Notes under the pieces: model-generated
Seen by the model: only the letters and a program-made list of their open reading frames with translations
Databases searched by the model: none
Told to the model about the DNA's origin: nothing
In this document: one piece after another, positions 62,801-64,000 of the stretch
Position numbering within the stretch: the first letter of the stretch is position 1
Layout of the letters: the number at the start of each line of letters is the position of its first letter
DNA from: Leptospira langatensis
GTDB taxonomy: Bacteria; Spirochaetota; Leptospiria; Leptospirales; Leptospiraceae
Direction: 5' to 3'
DNA: 64,000 nt
Assembly: GCF_004770615.1 (NCBI RefSeq)
Contig: NZ_RQER01000007.1
Span: 1 to 64,000 of the forward strand
Position numbers and translations under genes: made by a program

Positions 62801-64000
62801 ATCGGGCCGGTTCGAAGCCTGGATAAGAGTATTCGAGAGGAGCCATCCCTTCTTTCCCGCGTCCCTCAATTGTACGGAGCCTATATTCCTTAACACTTCC
62901 CTAATATTATAATATTTAGGATTTCTTTCTAGGATGCCTTCCCAAAGAGAAAGCGCTCTGTCCGCTCTTCCGGAAGCTTCCTCTAAGATGCCCAACTCTT
63001 CGGAAAACGCTCCGATCAACTGGGAGTCTATATTTGGAACATTCTTCAATGCCGAATAATAGTCTCGGATCTGTTGCGAGATCCCATTCTCTACTTCCAG
63101 ATAGTATGCAAAACCAAGACCGAATCTTGGGTCCATGCGAGAAGAAAGTAGCTCCTTTCTCAATTCGGAAACAAGGCTCTGTTTTCCGAATCGCTTCGCT
63201 CCTTGGTATTTTTCCTTTAATACCTTGGCCCAAAAAATAGGATAGAGAGGATCTTCCTTAAAATATAGTTCAACAGAATCGAGGGCGAATAAATACTCCT
63301 CGAAGGATTGCTTCTTTCCGTATTCCTTTGCTAACTCGAATTGGGAACGGATATCCTCGGCCTTAGGAACGGAACCGCTTAAAGGAAGAAAATAGATATT
63401 TAAGGTTCCGTAATACGATGCTGTGAATAGGATACTTCCCCCGTTAAAGCTGGAGTACTTCGTATCGAATAGGGAGAAGTTGCCGGAGCTGATCCTCCTT
63501 TCTTTAGAGTCGGAGAGATCCAATCGAATGATCAGGCTATTATCCCTCTCGTCTAATTTCCGATTCCCGTCCGAATCGTTTCGGATCGAAGTATAGAAAA
63601 GATACTTTCCGTCCGGAGAAAGGCTGGGAGAAAAATCCAAATAAGCGTCGCTTGTAAGTCTCCTTGTCTTTCCCGAGATCAGATCCAAAGAATAGATCTC
63701 CCCTTCCTTTGTATCCGCATAAGAAAGATACACTACTGTTCGCCCGTCGCTCGACCAGTAAGGATTCGTCGCTCCATCCTTGGTTAAAAGTCTGGGTTTT
63801 TCCTTTCCATCCGTATCCCAAAGGATCAGATTCGGGATGCCAGGACTCAAACGATCCGAAGAAAAAACGATCCAACGATCGTCAGGCCCCCAACTCGGGT
63901 CCGAATCGGAAAATTTATCCGATTTTAGAGGATCCTCATATTCTAAATTTGTAATAAACTGGAAGTCTTGGCTTAAGAACCTTTTTCCCTCCAGGATCCG
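56804..64000 (-). CDS. Giant PD40-propeller/TPR protein with CHAT-like regions (5' truncated)
   Basis: The frame is open from the stop at 56804 to the window edge: at least 2398 residues, start outside. Residues 1-205 of the visible part contain PD40/TolB-like strand repeats (DPSWGPDDRWIVFSSDRL, NPYWSSDGRTVVYLSY, DFSPSLSPDGKYLFYTS). Then come many TPR-like helix pairs (about 240-1400 and 1650-2090). Two regions, about 1430-1640 and 2100-2398, have strand-helix patterns like CHAT (caspase-type) domains: KAVILTYIKKPNWSQIRKAS and LYLTSSYFLAPILPKSEEEI, with NGYRLFTNSF at the end. I see no clear His-Cys dyad in either, so they may be inactive. The protein may be a large envelope or scaffold protein; localisation is not visible. 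Domain calls beyond the propeller and TPR are tentative. Confidence 0.75.
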   Translation of the reverse strand, partial: RILEGKRFLSQDFQFITNLEYEDPLKSDKFSDSDPSWGPDDRWIVFSSDRLSPGIPNLILWDTDGKEKPRLLTKDGATNPYWSSDGRTVVYLSYADTKEGEIYSLDLISGKTRRLTSDAYLDFSPSLSPDGKYLFYTSIRNDSDGNRKLDERDNSLIIRLDLSDSKERRISSGNFSLFDTKYSSFNGGSILFTASYYGTLNIYFLPLSGSVPKAEDIRSQFELAKEYGKKQSFEEYLFALDSVELYFKEDPLYPIFWAKVLKEKYQGAKRFGKQSLVSELRKELLSSRMDPRFGLGFAYYLEVENGISQQIRDYYSALKNVPNIDSQLIGAFSEELGILEEASGRADRALSLWEGILERNPKYYNIREVLRNIGSVQLRDAGKKGWLLSNTLIQASNRPDLKTEDLRNLYELFEDRIVTDISDSDKWNIADTIASANSIHTRSPVLDRFLIYVKALSYQRQGSFQQSNALLDPIMKDLKPLDPLFLKAHLVRSENFKGMGNVRNSLEEFKAFLENYDHSSGVKIDDKEMERFFIYFENLARNYENRSDFLQASLHYFYNTENMFLAKSKNLFLDTIYKDYAIYYQKLMVDTSFKLAKSVSEKSALGLLKNFNPLDYDPLDQKEGLFYINQYYEKEKILPRARTFLDLATLYGYAYYLINRSVIRETFYYASGTMDVIKKEAALRDYKQAEYELRWIIFADPTFHDAYQLLGWLYQYVDIIKSRRSGEKDDTDEEIYKKEYSKYFPEKNFEENIELYSQILELLGEGFANKKALSDLRLNLGNNYFLLKNYPKADEQYSLVESYSNYIISKAQFEDYRQRAVFLFNSARASMYMSNYSDAARKLKAADELYSKNEFPQVHSGPNSNTNLQSYREKLALIRTLIGLSYMEIGEYARAIPYYKEALELNEPSRFVDPINLRNALAICYQKLGNLSLSEENLREAENLNSQKGIRWFPRKVNPKFWDYFWDYVFEAVLPDSTRISGSGRFPEAIPSAFQPLLSSGIRVNNLVLEQNYTLAAEETNKRLEHIGNKGLRKTLAGLLAESQSLGELGFYDYRRGDFESAKKDFIAARDFEREKPELSGRSAASFKKYLYSLFAYIESSSSSKSGTEEELAFALQELESVKENAVEPCVSLWVEDPVEGRKRCEESFYKEYYDFDILRASLLFYSGEDDFQKGRWIEGFEKLGIAASLLESPSNLPKEIVGLSKDPFSRRERVMHAISRASIYYRLDDLDKAKECLGFAEEMANEFYLGAEMIQTWVLQARLDLQSFAQDKAKLRLAKAEELLKKQFHLISDNKGFLLRDLYETKIRADLDASNPGLAFQDWERLERLVYFRNFKRGNWEFQNSQNEYIRFESDWKDLKQNYQRYQITLETRGDIKKEESSLSQAANTVSGSLKLLRSKLPDRATFLDPFGLIVEDVLSAGELEASLLESKGSVYAKIRINGGVAFHTFKDEAKAVEGLPLLAEWQKAKKIILDPGNTALGDRFSEKFSGLRFKTAAVVQKQKEKWLPKTIASFQELPAGIPYRKVDFGNWRDILEDSDILISSFPEIKGDSYFGERIQDRIELRDVFTKEHGLKAVILTYIKKPNWSQIRKASVALLGSGVEAVYICSQAGPCVTEILSEIRNGKESKLGIRFGSLPEKGGDRDQDADRLYARARQRERSGKYKEAFADLHSARSFASAGSALSLKIESDLLRIYRYLKPEFSLEKIYSLKYEKRTPEQEKELGFTLCLARLLETEDKGCPKVPLPSPKDPILDAISSLKMGKDPRDALDRAVSADQYDPFLYRLRIVDLAIESYFPEIALGQLDFAKSNISNEEDSDRWKESSNRVRKQIALLEEKEEWTEQENSPQVELRESERNYASRLLLLQHRKRSGHRVSPLSLYSEIHSSPVYLFQTLSSNERSQVLDILRYSLAEETNGEMAEFLEGFVEYENSKGNLPRQARITLEFAKAYFSRGDYERAKLWISKIDKNAIGRQDAEIAYLKFKLDAVEGRKLQSFSDPRFADLVDAYLDAATQKSKDLLDCVNSWVKAHKKQELTPKQRRELNDFITYLQVLAFQKNDSETFFDLVLAKEKISSVRSITLGRKPSYADLPIFRPISFELEEKIPENQEFLILADLGLQTFYVRFSKGKSKGDLAFKDNRRIKAAITRYNEEVEKGGSEVLLREALETEIRQGMKFAKNKMTYLYLTSSYFLAPILPKSEEEIYYVADPESLLRNPFHKEKEEFQNNFGIVTWDGVSAPDWYQQLLKLENMELYPRGNISLSPFHIFRDPLVLDPEKGIQFGNRSISDPKGSPVSGVWMLSSSFLDELRNASSNLKDSLYYMAKYWKGPGVVNLGFQTDTHNSRFLKEISSRKEDSRTTLRNRFLKTMDVMKEQYPTDKYWNGYRLFTNSFITKD

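Overview
The window looks like a chromosomal segment of a Leptospira species (Spirochaetes). The evidence is a GC content in the mid-40s by eye, many lipoproteins with the relaxed leptospiral lipobox, dense single-gene signalling modules (SpoIIE phosphatases, PAS-rich kinases, dCache chemoreceptors, ECF sigma factor, class III cyclase), and family types common in that genus (DUF3332, FecR-domain lipoprotein, 7TM-DISM kinase). There is no rRNA, tRNA, CRISPR array, insertion sequence or prophage. The only stable RNA gene recognised is rnpB (RNase P RNA), on the minus strand at 11518-11908.

Layout. 1-6.1 kb: a partial minus-strand gene at the left edge, two lipoproteins, an ArsR-type regulator next to a luciferase-like oxidoreductase with shared operator-like boxes, a patatin-like lipase, a divergent sigma-70-like protein and a Cys-rich repeat protein. 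6.1-11.4 kb (minus): SelL-type redox protein, secernin-type C69 hydrolase, a SpoIIE phosphatase, a thioesterase and two tandem paralogous membrane proteins. 11.4-15.1 kb: rnpB with an unusual tandem repeat at its 3' end, a PlsC-like acyltransferase, a TPR protein, and hpf coupled to a TPR-like gene. 15.1-18.4 kb (minus): ECF sigma factor with probable anti-sigma partner, PilZ protein and an MBOAT O-acyltransferase. 18.6-23.5 kb: DUF3332 lipoprotein, DUF192 protein, a crotonase-family enzyme, a second SpoIIE phosphatase and an HExxH lipoprotein.

23.5-39.2 kb is a sensory island: an outer-membrane beta-barrel and chemoreceptor pair, a 1627-residue multi-PAS/GAF histidine kinase, a second chemoreceptor that shares about 1.24 kb of nearly identical DNA with the first, a dCache histidine kinase overlapping it by 4 bp, a CheY-like receiver, and a receiver-degenerate GGDEF-EAL protein. 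Next to it, at 39348-40955, is the most striking gene: a single polypeptide joining an adrenodoxin-type [2Fe-2S] ferredoxin, a class III nucleotide cyclase and a plant-type haem peroxidase, each with its key residues. This would link redox or peroxide chemistry to cyclic nucleotide synthesis.

41-56.6 kb is mostly housekeeping on the minus strand: hisC (plus), an OsmC-type peroxidase, rarA, a DedA-family protein, mutL, a 7TM-DISM histidine kinase, a ClC-type channel, purM, a FecR lipoprotein, murI, an aminotransferase and an HtrA/DegP-type protease. A metallopeptidase-like lipoprotein starts divergently, its start codon overlapping that of the protease gene. Two small genes also lie here: a 59-codon gene at 42157-42336, and a 78-codon Cys-rich gene just upstream of rarA. 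The right end is filled by the 3' part of a giant gene (at least 2398 residues) with a PD40/TolB-like propeller, TPR arrays and two weak CHAT-like regions; its start lies beyond the window.
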